Shown piece by piece: positions 45,120-53,583 of a DNA stretch of 64,000 nt. Location of the stretch: assembly GCF_012927305.1 (NCBI RefSeq), contig NZ_JABBGH010000004.1, forward strand, positions 1 to 64,000, given 5' to 3'. The stretch comes from Hymenobacter polaris (lineage in GTDB: Bacteria > Bacteroidota > Bacteroidia > Cytophagales > Hymenobacteraceae). Made by a program: the position numbers and the translations under genes. Below the pieces are notes generated by a model that saw only the letters and a program-made list of their open reading frames with translations, did no database searches and was not told the origin of the DNA. Position 1 is the stretch's first letter, and each line of letters starts with the position of its first letter.

Positions 45120-47744
45120 CTAAAACGCCTCCGCCAGCGTGCGCACCACTAGGCGCTGACGCAGCTCGGCGAGGGTGGCGGCGCCTTCGCTTTTGAAGGT
45201 CAGCGTCTTGGTTTCGCCGGGCAGCAGGTCGAAGTAGTTGTCGTCGAAAAAGCCGTCGCCCTGGGCTAGCGACAGCCATACCTCGCGGGCCAAGGTTTTG
45301 TTGCGCAGCGTTACTTGGTAGGTGCTGTCGGTGGCCTGGCGCCAGGTGGCGGTGATGCCGGCTTTGGGCAGCGCCATGTCCTTGGGCCGGGCGAAGTAGT
45401 GGGTGTTGGTGGAGAGGGTGGCGCCGCCGGCCGTCAGCGCGCAGCTGAGCACCACTTTCGTGGCGTCGCGGCCTTTCAGCAGCTTGTCTTTCGGAATAGC
45501 GAGGTAGGCCTTGCTGGTCAGCGGCTCCACTTGCAGTGGGGCGGCTTGCTGGTAGAGCACCTTGCCGGCGAAGTCGAGCAGGCGTACTTGCAGGCTGGCC
45601 CCTAGGGCGCTGGTGCGGTCCGATACCACGTACACCCGCACCTGGTCGCCCTCCTCGTGGGGGCTCACCAGCACCGGGGCGTAGAAGCGCTTGGCGTAGT
45701 ATTGCAGGGCCTTCCAGCGGCCGTAGTAGTCGATGCTCGACCACGAGGCCACGCCCCAGCAGTCGTCGAGCTGCCAGTACATCGAACCCATGGTGCGGGG
45801 CCGGCTGCGGCGCAGGTGCTCGGCGCTGAGCTTGATGGCCTGGGCTTGCAGCACCTGGCTCACATATAGGAAGGAGGCGAAGTCCTTGGGCTGCCGGTAG
45901 TCGCGCAGCAGGTACTCGGTCAGGCGCGGGTTGCCCACGGCGCTGCGCTGGTGCTCCTTCATCACGGGCGAGGCAATGTCGAGGTCGGCGGGCTGGGTAA
46001 ACTGCTGCACCGATTTCAGCTCTGGAAACGACTGGAAACCGTACTCGCTCATGAAGCGCGGCACCTGCTTCTCGTAGTCGGAAATGGGGGCCGTGCTTCC
46101 CCACACGTCCCAGTAGTGCATGTCGCCGGTGGTTTGCGAGCCGGCGATGTCCTCAAAGTCCGACGACGGGCTCGACGACCAGTAGGGCCGGCTGGGGTCG
46201 TTTTCGTGCAGTACGGTGGGTATCAGGTCGCGGTAGAGGGTCAGGTAGTTGCTCCACACCTCCAGCTTGTGGCTGCCCATCTTCTCGGGCACGCCCCACT
46301 GCTGCCAGGCCACCTCGTTCTCGTTGTTGCCCACCCAGATGGCGATGCTTGGGTGGTCGCGCAGGCGCCGCACTTGGTAGGTCAGCTCCTGCCGCACGTT
46401 GTCGGTAAACTCGGGGTTGCCGGGATAGAACGAGCAGGCAAACAAAAAGTCCTGCCACACCAGCAGGCCCATCTCATCGCAGGTATCGTAGAAATACTGG
46501 TTTTCGTAGATGCCGCCGCCCCACACCCGCACCATGTTCATGTTGCAGTCGCGGGCCGCTTGCAGCAGCTGGTGGTAGCGCCTAGGGGTCACGCGGGTCT
46601 GGAAGATGTCGGCCGGAATCCAGTTCACGCCCTTGGCGAAAATCGGGATGCCGTTCACCACGAACTCAAACGACTTGCCGTAGAGGTCCTTCTCGCGGCG
46701 CAGGGCCAGCGTGCGCAGGCCGGTGCGGGTGCGGGCGGCATCGAGCGGGCGGCCCTGCTGCACCAGCCGCGCCCGGAAGGTGTAGAGCGGCTGGGCGCCG
46801 TAGCCGGCCGGGTACCAGAGCTGGGGGCTAGCCAGCTGCACCTCGGCCGTGGCCGTGTGGCGGCCGGGCTGCAAGGTCAGGGCCTGCTCCAGGCGCGGGC
46901 CGGGCTGGCCGTCGGGGCCGGTGGTTTCGAGCACCAGCGTGGCCGGGCCGCTGGCGGTGGCGGCGCCCTCCACCTCTACGGCCAGTGCCAGGGTAGCCGC
47001 CTGGGCGCTCAGCTGCCGCTGCACCACGTGGAAATCCGTGATTTTGGCCGCGTCCCAGGCCTCCAGCTGCACCGGCTGCCAGATGCCTAGGCCCACGAAG
47101 CGCGGGCCCCAGTCCCAGCCGTAGTGGTAGGGGGCCTTGCGGGTGTAGGGGCTCAGCACCGGGCCTTTGTCGCCCACGTAGCCCATGGCCTGCTCGTCGT
47201 TGATGGCAAACAGGTTATACCCATACTTCTTGGGCAAGTCGGCCACCTCGTTCAGGGGCGAGCGGAAGTGCACCAGCAGGCGGTTGGCGCCGGCCTTGAG
47301 CAGGGGCCGGGCCTCGGCCCGCCACTCCCGAAACATGTTGTCGGCGTGCAAGAGGGGCGTGCCGTTGAGCGTCACGTCGGCGTAGGTGTCGAGGCCCTTG
47401 AACACCAACTCCAGGTGCTGGCGCTGGAGCAGGGCCGGCGTCACGTCGAAGGTGGTTTCGTAGTCCCAGTCGGTTTTGCCAATCCACTGCAGCTTCCGCT
47501 CGTTGTCGCGGTAGAGCGGGTCGGGTATCTGCTTGGTCGCCAGCAAGTCGGTGTGCACGCAGCCGGGCACCGTGGCGGGCTGCCAGTTGTCTTTGCCGGC
47601 CTGGTGAAAGCGCCAGCCGGTGAGAATGGGCTGGATGGTTTTGCCAGTTTCGGCGGCGGCCGGTTGCTGCGCGGCGGCGGGCAGGGCAGCGGCCAGCAGC
47701 GCCAGGCCGGCCAACTGCCGCACCGGAGTAGAAAGAAGGCGCAC
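45120..47744 (-). CDS. GH2 beta-mannosidase
   Basis: 874 residues from GTG 47744, which gives a signal peptide (VRQLAGLALLAAALPAAAQ). An ATG at 47852 is possible; the ATG at 47882 is ruled out because the promoter overlaps it. Domain order is sugar-binding (ILTGWRFHQAGKDNWQPATV), Ig-like, then a TIM barrel. The mannosidase signatures are WDYETTFDVTPALLQRQ, YHYGWDWGPRF, the acid/base Glu in IWVGNNENEVAWQQWG and the nucleophile in FMSEYGFQSFPEL. It releases mannose from the non-reducing ends of beta-1,4-manno-oligosaccharides in the periplasm. First of the GH2-GH3-GH9 group and preceded by the conserved promoter motif. Confidence 0.92.
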   Translation of the reverse strand: MRLLSTPVRQLAGLALLAAALPAAAQQPAAAETGKTIQPILTGWRFHQAGKDNWQPATVPGCVHTDLLATKQIPDPLYRDNERKLQWIGKTDWDYETTFDVTPALLQRQHLELVFKGLDTYADVTLNGTPLLHADNMFREWRAEARPLLKAGANRLLVHFRSPLNEVADLPKKYGYNLFAINDEQAMGYVGDKGPVLSPYTRKAPYHYGWDWGPRFVGLGIWQPVQLEAWDAAKITDFHVVQRQLSAQAATLALAVEVEGAATASGPATLVLETTGPDGQPGPRLEQALTLQPGRHTATAEVQLASPQLWYPAGYGAQPLYTFRARLVQQGRPLDAARTRTGLRTLALRREKDLYGKSFEFVVNGIPIFAKGVNWIPADIFQTRVTPRRYHQLLQAARDCNMNMVRVWGGGIYENQYFYDTCDEMGLLVWQDFLFACSFYPGNPEFTDNVRQELTYQVRRLRDHPSIAIWVGNNENEVAWQQWGVPEKMGSHKLEVWSNYLTLYRDLIPTVLHENDPSRPYWSSSPSSDFEDIAGSQTTGDMHYWDVWGSTAPISDYEKQVPRFMSEYGFQSFPELKSVQQFTQPADLDIASPVMKEHQRSAVGNPRLTEYLLRDYRQPKDFASFLYVSQVLQAQAIKLSAEHLRRSRPRTMGSMYWQLDDCWGVASWSSIDYYGRWKALQYYAKRFYAPVLVSPHEEGDQVRVYVVSDRTSALGASLQVRLLDFAGKVLYQQAAPLQVEPLTSKAYLAIPKDKLLKGRDATKVVLSCALTAGGATLSTNTHYFARPKDMALPKAGITATWRQATDSTYQVTLRNKTLAREVWLSLAQGDGFFDDNYFDLLPGETKTLTFKSEGAATLAELRQRLVVRTLAEAF

Positions 47745-47879
47745 GGGAGAAAATGCGGGAAAGGAAGGGTGGGAAGGAAGGCGCTGACCGCGCGGCCGGT
47801 TTGTAGCGAAGCCCGCGCCGCATAGTATGGAACTAAGCACCGGCTGCCCCATAGGTAGCCTAGGGTAAAACAGCTGCCG

Positions 47880-47934
47880 CAAAGGTCCGCTGATTCCGTG
47901 CCCGCGAGTAATAGTTTACCAGCATTTACTTGTA
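47880..47934 (-). promoter_or_regulatory. Promoter with conserved TACAAG operator (GH2 gene)
   Basis: Reading leftwards: TACAAGTAAATGC (from 47934), nine bases, ATTA (complement at 47909-47912), then ACCTTTG, the minus-7 element (CCTTTG complement at 47880-47885). The motif-to-CCTTTG distance is 49 bp. Same layout as 53456-53510 and 59937-59992. Confidence 0.75.
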
Positions 47935-48077
47935 CTGATTTAACACCCGCGCCGTGTTCCTATGGTATCTGGGCCGGTAAAAGCTGCCCCTAGGGGTGCG
48001 AGGCGCTTTGTTGCGCAAGGTCTTATGAGTGAGGGCGAGTAATAGTATTTTGCTAGTGGCTACTACGCGGCTCTGCG

Positions 48078-48223
48078 AACCTCACCCCCTAGCCCCCTCT
48101 CCCGTGGAGAGGGGGAACTAGCTCTAATCTAGCTTTAGACTAAAAACCAATAGGTTAACCTAAGTTCTAAATCTAGAAACTAGTCCCCCCTCTCCACGGG
48201 AGAGGGGGCTAGGGGGTGAGGTT
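48078..48223. repeat. Intergenic hairpin element (family A)
   Basis: Arms AACCTCACCCCCTAGCCCCC and its complement at 48204-48223, with inner CTCTCCCGTGGAGAGGG and AT-rich centre. Lies between the GH97 and GH2 genes. Confidence 0.85.
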
Positions 48224-48247
48224 ACCCACGGAGGGTGACCCCAGCGC

Positions 48248-50242
48248 CTACTGCACCGGGTAGATGCGGGCGGCCCAGCCGCCGCCGCTGCCCAGGTGCA
48301 GCGCGAGCTTGTCCTGGGCCGTGACGCGGCGCACCTCGCGCTGGTAGTCGGTGGCGTCGCGGTCGGCGTTGGGGCCGTCGCGGAAGAGCACCATTTCGTA
48401 GGTGCCGGGCCCTAGGAAGGCGCAGTCCAGGGTGAGGTCGCGGGCGGTCCAGTTGCTGAGGGCGCCCACGTACCAGGTGCGGCCCTGGCGGCGGGCCAGG
48501 GCGGCGCACTCGCCCACCTGGCCGGCCAGGGCCACCGTCTGGTCGAAGGTGGTGGGCACCTGGGCGATGAAATTGGTGCTTTCGGGCTCCTTCTGGTAGG
48601 CGCTGGGGCTGTCGGCCAGCATTTGCAGCGGAGCCTCAAACACCACGTACATCGCGAGTTGGTGGCAGCGGGTGCCCTGGCTCATGGGCAGCGCGTTGCT
48701 GGGGTGGAACTCGGCCTCGGTGGCGTTGCGCATGGCGCCGGGCGTGTAGTCCATCGGCCCGGCCACCATCCGGATGAAGGGGATGGTTACATCGTAGCGC
48801 GGCACGTCGTCGTGGAGCGTCCACTTGCTGTTTTCCAGGCCCTTCACGCCCTCGTAGTTGAGCACGTTGGGATAGGTGCGCTGCAAGCCGTCGGGCTTGT
48901 GCATGCCATGGAAATCCACCAGCAGGTGGTAGTCGGCCGCCCGGCGGGCCAGCAGGTACGACGATTCGACCATCTTCTGGTCGTCGCGGTCCAGAAAGTC
49001 AATCTTGAAGCCCTTGGCGCCCGTTTTAGCGTACTGCGCGTAGGCGGCCTCCATCTTCTCGCTGATGGCGTGCCAGTTGGCCCACAGGATAATGCCCACA
49101 CCCTTCTGCTTGCCGTAGGCAATCAGCTCGGCCAGGTCGATGGCCGGCACCACCTGCAGAATATTGGTTTCCTGCGACCAGCCCTCGTCCAGAATTACGT
49201 ATTCCAGCTTGTTGGCCGCCGCGAAGTCGATGTAGTACTTGTAGGTGAGTGTGTTGATGCCGGCCTTGAAATCGACGTGGGTCAGGTTCCAGTCGTTCCA
49301 CCAGTCCCAGGCCACCTTGCCGGGCTTTATCCACGACACATCCTTCACCCGCGACGGGGCCGCGAGCTTGTACACCATATCGTTGTCGAGCAGAGCTTTG
49401 TCGTCGGTGCTCACCACCACCGCCCGCCACGGAAAGCTGCGCGTGCCGCTGGTTTGGGCGATGAAGTTGGCCCGCTCGGGCACTACTAGCTGCATGTTGT
49501 GGAAGCCGCCAGCTACTTCTTTAGCCGGGTAGCGGGCGAAGTCGCCATGCAGGCCGGGCGCGGCCGCGCCGTTGGCTTGCACGAACATGCCGGGGTAGTC
49601 CTCCACGTCCGATTCCAGCACCACCACCTTCTTGCCGCCGCTCACTTCCACCAGCGCCGGCAGAAACGCCAGCGTATCGGGCTTGATGGCCGAGAGCTTG
49701 AGCGGCGAGTACAAGCTCTCGAACGACGACATGTAGGGGTCGGTGGGCACGCGCAGGTCGCGCACCAGCGGCACCAGGGCCGGAAAATCCTGGGCGAAGT
49801 TGAAGGTAGCCTGCTCGCGCTGCACCGTCAAGCGGCCCTTGCGCCGGGTGAAGAAGCGGTAGGCCACCCCGTCGTTGTAGGCGCGCAGCACCAGACCGTA
49901 ATTGCCCTTTAAGGTCAGCGTCAGCTGGTTGTAGTGGTCAACTACCTGGCTTTTCTTGTAAATCGGGCTGGCGATGGTCGTATTCACCGCCTCGGTCTTG
50001 GCGCTGGCCACCACGGCATTCCGGCCCAGCACCTCGCCCCTGGCCAACGTCAGCGCCAGGGCCGACGGTGTGATAATGGGCGTACCCGCGTGCTGCACCG
50101 CCCACTCAATGGTGGGGCCCACTTGCACGCTTAAATCGAGCTGCCCATCGGGCGATTTGACGTGGTAGGCGGTGAGGCGCTGGGCCCGGCCTGCCGAGGC
50201 CAGCAGCAGCAGCCCGCTTAGCAGGAGGTAGGTGGTACGCAT
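48248..50242 (-). CDS. GH97 alpha-galactosidase-like enzyme (retaining type)
   Basis: 664 residues; signal peptide from ATG 50242 (MRTTYLLLSGLLLLASAGRA). The N-terminal beta-supersandwich (about 20-290) carries LTAYHVKSPDGQLDLSVQVG and VVLESDVEDYPGMFVQANG; the barrel follows (WDWWNDWNLTHVDFKAGINT, YVILDEGWSQETNILQVVPA). At the catalytic strand it has GFKIDFLDRDDQ with Asp at about residue 415, where the retaining GH97 branch (alpha-galactosidases such as Bacteroides BtGH97b) has its nucleophile; the inverting SusB branch uses Glu residues elsewhere. So removal of alpha-galactose is likelier than alpha-glucose. Periplasmic. Confidence 0.88.
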   Translation of the reverse strand: MRTTYLLLSGLLLLASAGRAQRLTAYHVKSPDGQLDLSVQVGPTIEWAVQHAGTPIITPSALALTLARGEVLGRNAVVASAKTEAVNTTIASPIYKKSQVVDHYNQLTLTLKGNYGLVLRAYNDGVAYRFFTRRKGRLTVQREQATFNFAQDFPALVPLVRDLRVPTDPYMSSFESLYSPLKLSAIKPDTLAFLPALVEVSGGKKVVVLESDVEDYPGMFVQANGAAAPGLHGDFARYPAKEVAGGFHNMQLVVPERANFIAQTSGTRSFPWRAVVVSTDDKALLDNDMVYKLAAPSRVKDVSWIKPGKVAWDWWNDWNLTHVDFKAGINTLTYKYYIDFAAANKLEYVILDEGWSQETNILQVVPAIDLAELIAYGKQKGVGIILWANWHAISEKMEAAYAQYAKTGAKGFKIDFLDRDDQKMVESSYLLARRAADYHLLVDFHGMHKPDGLQRTYPNVLNYEGVKGLENSKWTLHDDVPRYDVTIPFIRMVAGPMDYTPGAMRNATEAEFHPSNALPMSQGTRCHQLAMYVVFEAPLQMLADSPSAYQKEPESTNFIAQVPTTFDQTVALAGQVGECAALARRQGRTWYVGALSNWTARDLTLDCAFLGPGTYEMVLFRDGPNADRDATDYQREVRRVTAQDKLALHLGSGGGWAARIYPVQ

Positions 50243-50510
50243 GGGGGTGGGAAAGGAGCACATCAGCCGGAGCAGGCCGCTGGCTGCCCCGGGCCGCCGG
50301 CTGACGCCAAGCCGCGGGGCCGCGCAAAAAGCCGGTAGCTGCCCGCTAATAGGTTTTAGTACTGCGCAAAGAAAGGCAGGCGTTACCGTACTTGCGGCTG
50401 AAAAATCAAATTGAATAAAGCAAAAGTCCTGCGGCGCCCGGCCGGTGCCCTGGGGGCGCCGGTAGCCGAGAAGCTAGGGTGCATATGCAGGTAGTAGGTA
50501 GCTAAGGCAA

Positions 50511-50614
50511 AAGTCATGCTGAGCCTGTCGAAGCATCTCTACCGCAGCAGTAATCCCAACGGCAGGAGTTAGTGACGTGGTAGAGATGCTTCGGCAAGCT
50601 CAGCATGACGTTCT
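50511..50614. repeat. Intergenic inverted repeat (family B)
   Basis: Arms AAGTCATGCTGAGCCTGTCG and its near complement CAGCATGACGTTC, with CATCTCTACC in each arm. Related to 33711-33820 but with a different middle. Confidence 0.8.
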
Positions 50615-50697
50615 TTTTCAATTTGAGCGATTTTCTAACCAGCTTCCCTACCCCCGCACCTCTGCGCAACTATCCCACCCTTTCGCCCCCTGAGAGT

Positions 50698-52170
50698 ATG
50701 AAAACCACCCTGGCTCTGGCGCTCGCCGCCGCCCTGGCGAGCCCCCTAGGGGCCCGCGCCACCGTGCGCTTGCCCGCCCTGGTGGGCGACCACCTGGTGC
50801 TGCAACGCAACGTGCCGGTACCCGTGTGGGGCTGGGCCGCGCCCGGCGAGCAAGTCACGGTCACGTTCCGGGGCCACAGCTACTCGGCCACGCCCGCAGC
50901 GGGGGGGCGGTGGCAGGTGATGCTGCCGGCCATGCCCGCCGGCGGGCCTTACACCATGACCATCCAGGGCCAGAACACCCTCACGGTGCAGGATATTTTG
51001 GTGGGCGACGTGTGGCTGGCCTCGGGGCAGTCGAACATGGAACTGCCGCTGCGCGACCCCAACGCCCCCAAGCCCGGCGCCTACCCGCTGCCCCTCATTG
51101 CCGAGCAAGAAGTGGCCGCCGCTAACTACCCGCAGATTCGGCAGTTTACGGTGAAGAAAACCGTGGCCTACCAGCCGCAGGCCGAGAACGAGGGCTACAG
51201 CTGGCAGGAGTGCAGCCCGGCTACGGCGGGCAGCTTCTCGGCCGTGGGCTACTTCTTCGCCCGCGACCTCTACCAGCGCTACCAGGTGCCCATTGGCCTC
51301 ATCAGCAGCCCCTGGGGCGGCACCCCGGCCGAGGCCTGGGTCAGCCCCGAGGTCCTAGCGCAGCTGCCCGACTTCAAAGACAAAGTAGCCAGCTTGGCGG
51401 CGCCCGCCACGCCCGATAAAAACGCCCAGAATACGCCCACCGTGCTCTACAACGGCATGATTGCCCCGTTGCTCCCTTATGCCCTCAAGGGCATCATCTG
51501 GTACCAGGGCGAGAGCAACGTGGACCGGGCGGCGCAGTACCGTACGCTGTTTCCGGCCCTTATCCGCGACTGGCGCCAGCGCTTCGGCCAGCCCGCGCTG
51601 CCCTTCCTGTTCGTGCAGCTGGCCAACTTCACCAAGGAAACGCCGCTGCCGGCCAAGTCGGACTGGGCCGAGCTGCGCGAGGCGCAAGCCCAGGCCCTAG
51701 CCCTGCCCCACACCGGCATGGCCGTAGCCATCGACCTGGGCGAGGGTGCCGACATCCACCCGGCTAATAAGCAGGACGTGGGCCACCGCCTGGCCCTGGT
51801 GGCGCGCCAGGTGGCCTACGGCGACCAGCAGGTAGTGGCAGCCGGCCCCACCTACCAAAGCATGCGCGTAGCCAATGGCCAGGTGCACGTCAAGTTCGCC
51901 AATGCCAGCGCCGGCTTGCAGCTGCGCACCGGCACCACCACGCTCACGGGCTTCGCCGTGGCCGGGGCCGACCACCAGTTTCACTGGGCCTCGGGCACGC
52001 TGGCGGGCGCGGAGGTGGTGCTAACCTGCGCCGCCGTGCCCGCGCCCGTAGCCGTGCGCTACGACTGGGCCAACAACCCAACCGGCAACCTCTACAACCG
52101 CGAGGGCCTGCCCGCCGCCCCCTTCCGCACTGACCAGTGGGTGGGTGGTGCCGTGCAGGGGCAGCCCTAG
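50698..52170 (+). CDS. Sialate O-acetylesterase-like SGNH enzyme
   Basis: 490 residues. Start ATG 50698 gives a signal peptide (MKTTLALALAAALASPLGAR); 50605 is rejected. A beta domain (VRLPALVGDHLVLQRNVPVP, then VTVTFRGHSYSATP) precedes the SGNH fold: GDVWLASGQSNMELPL (nucleophile Ser), GLISSPWGGTPAEAW, IIWYQGESNVDRAAQYR and the DIHPANKQDVGHRLA His block. The family deacetylates sialic acid, but many Bacteroidota homologues in plant-glycan loci act as acetyl-mannan or acetyl-xylan esterases. With the mannan enzymes here, that is the more likely role. Lone + strand gene between GH97 and AraC. Confidence 0.85.
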   Translation: MKTTLALALAAALASPLGARATVRLPALVGDHLVLQRNVPVPVWGWAAPGEQVTVTFRGHSYSATPAAGGRWQVMLPAMPAGGPYTMTIQGQNTLTVQDILVGDVWLASGQSNMELPLRDPNAPKPGAYPLPLIAEQEVAAANYPQIRQFTVKKTVAYQPQAENEGYSWQECSPATAGSFSAVGYFFARDLYQRYQVPIGLISSPWGGTPAEAWVSPEVLAQLPDFKDKVASLAAPATPDKNAQNTPTVLYNGMIAPLLPYALKGIIWYQGESNVDRAAQYRTLFPALIRDWRQRFGQPALPFLFVQLANFTKETPLPAKSDWAELREAQAQALALPHTGMAVAIDLGEGADIHPANKQDVGHRLALVARQVAYGDQQVVAAGPTYQSMRVANGQVHVKFANASAGLQLRTGTTTLTGFAVAGADHQFHWASGTLAGAEVVLTCAAVPAPVAVRYDWANNPTGNLYNREGLPAAPFRTDQWVGGAVQGQP

Positions 52171-52207
52171 GGGGGTGCGGTCCCGCCACCAGGGCGATTA
52201 CACGCGC

Positions 52208-53083
52208 TCAAATAAATATCCGGCTGCCGGCGTAGTTGCTGCGAAACTCCTTGGGGGTGCAGCCCTTACGCTTTTTGAAGGTGCGGTTGAAGTTAGAGAT
52301 GTTGTTGAAGCCGCACTTGTAGGCCACCTCCGTCACGTTGTGGGTGGTGTCGATGAGCAGGCGCGTGGCGTGGCCCAGCCGTATCTCGTTCAGGCTGTCG
52401 GTGAAGGTGTTACCCAAGCGCTTCTTGATGAAGCGGCTGAACGAGGTTTCGGGCATGTTGGCCACCTTGGCCACCTCGGCCAGCGTGATGGCCCGGCTGT
52501 AGTGAGTGTTCATGTAGGTGAATACCTTTTCGAGGCGGCGGCTGTGGTGGTTGGGCTGCTCATTATCGGCCGAGCTGGTGGAGAGCAGCCGCATGTTGCG
52601 CGACGTGGACAAGTCGTGCAGGATGGAAAACAACTCTAGCACCGAGTCGAAGCCGTGCTTGTGCTCCAGGCCTAGCAGGCGCGGCAGCAGGCGCTCGATA
52701 GTGTCGGGCGCGAACAGGATGCCGCGCTGCGCCATGTCGAACATGGCCTTGATGAAGCTGAGCTGGTTGCGCCGCAGCAGCCGGTCCTCAAACAGGTCGC
52801 GGTGAAACTGGATGGTCAGCTCCCGAATCTGCTTGCCCTGGCACTTGTGCGTAAACCAGGCGTGGTAGAGGTTGGGGCCCACCAGCACCAGCTCGGCGTC
52901 GCCGATTTCCTCTACGTGGTCGCCCACGATGCGCTTGGCCCCGCCGGCGTTCAGGATGAGGTTCAGCTCGTACTCCTCGTGGTAGTGCAGCGGAAAATCG
53001 AACTTCTCCTTCACCCGTGAAAACAGCATGAAACAGTCGCTCTGAGTGAGCGGCGTGATTTCACGCATAATCTCCTGTTTCAT
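52208..53083 (-). CDS. AraC-family transcriptional regulator
   Basis: 291 residues from ATG 53083 (MKQEIMREITPLTQSDCFML), chosen over 53293, whose extra part reads through a hairpin repeat. The N-terminus is a cupin-like sugar-sensing fold (FDFPLHYHEEYELNLILNAG, then GDAELVLVGPNLYHAWFT); the C-terminal 100 residues hold two helix-turn-helix motifs (ITLAEVAKVANMPETSFSRF and VTEVAYKCGFNNISNFNRTF, then KKRKGCTPKEFR). It should sense a soluble sugar and act as activator. It is divergent from the symporter operon, which is the natural target; it is the best candidate for binding the TACAAG motif. Confidence 0.9.
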   Translation of the reverse strand: MKQEIMREITPLTQSDCFMLFSRVKEKFDFPLHYHEEYELNLILNAGGAKRIVGDHVEEIGDAELVLVGPNLYHAWFTHKCQGKQIRELTIQFHRDLFEDRLLRRNQLSFIKAMFDMAQRGILFAPDTIERLLPRLLGLEHKHGFDSVLELFSILHDLSTSRNMRLLSTSSADNEQPNHHSRRLEKVFTYMNTHYSRAITLAEVAKVANMPETSFSRFIKKRLGNTFTDSLNEIRLGHATRLLIDTTHNVTEVAYKCGFNNISNFNRTFKKRKGCTPKEFRSNYAGSRIFI

Positions 53084-53167
53084 AGGGTAAATAGCTGATT
53101 GGGTGGGGAGTAGCTGGTAAGCGTGAGGTAGGGAAAAGGTGTAAGCATTGTTAGAAAGCCCACAATA

Positions 53168-53279
53168 GAACGTCATGCTCATCTGGCGTCCGCTTGCCGA
53201 AGCATCTTGGCTGGCGGTAATCATGCGGGTTTCGGCCAGCCAAGATGCTTCGGCAAGCGGACGCCAGATGAGCATGACC
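53168..53279. repeat. Intergenic inverted repeat (family B)
   Basis: Arms GAACGTCATGCTCATCTGGC and the complement ending in GAGCATGACCA, with a middle (CTTGGCTGGC) that differs from the other two copies. Sits between the AraC gene and the symporter promoter. Confidence 0.85.
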
Positions 53280-53455
53280 AGGCTTTTAATCACCCTTTTT
53301 TAGGTAATACTACTTCGGCAAAGTTGCCAATTACCAGCAAAATACTATCAGTAGTACTCATTACTTCCACTACGTTCAAAAAATACCTTGCGCGGCCCCA
53401 GGGCTACTTATAACCCCTAGGGTCGCGCAATGCCCAAGCGCACGAGCCAAATAAA

Positions 53456-53510
53456 TACAAGCAAACGCAATAAAAGTATTATGCGCGGGGAAAGAAGCGG
53501 CGGACCTTTG
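53456..53510 (+). promoter_or_regulatory. Promoter with conserved TACAAG operator (symporter operon)
   Basis: TACAAGCAAACGC (53456-53468), nine bases, ATTA (53478-53481), 23 bases, CCTTTG (53505-53510), 49 bp from motif start to CCTTTG. The start codon of the symporter gene is 74 bases further on. An imperfect inverted pair GTAATACTAC (53304) / GTAGTACTCATTAC (53351) lies upstream. Confidence 0.75.
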
Positions 53511-53583
53511 CGCCATCCCAATTCCCACCCTAGGCAGCGGGCGCCGCGCCCAGCCGCGGCGCCCGGCACGCCTACGTTTGTGC

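Noticed and set aside
47745-47882. Upstream ATG starts for the GH2 gene
   Set aside because: The ATG at 47882 overlaps the CCTTTG promoter element; the GTG at 47744 gives a clean signal peptide.
52208-53293. Longer start for the AraC gene at 53293
   Set aside because: The added 70 residues read through the family B hairpin repeat and lack sense.
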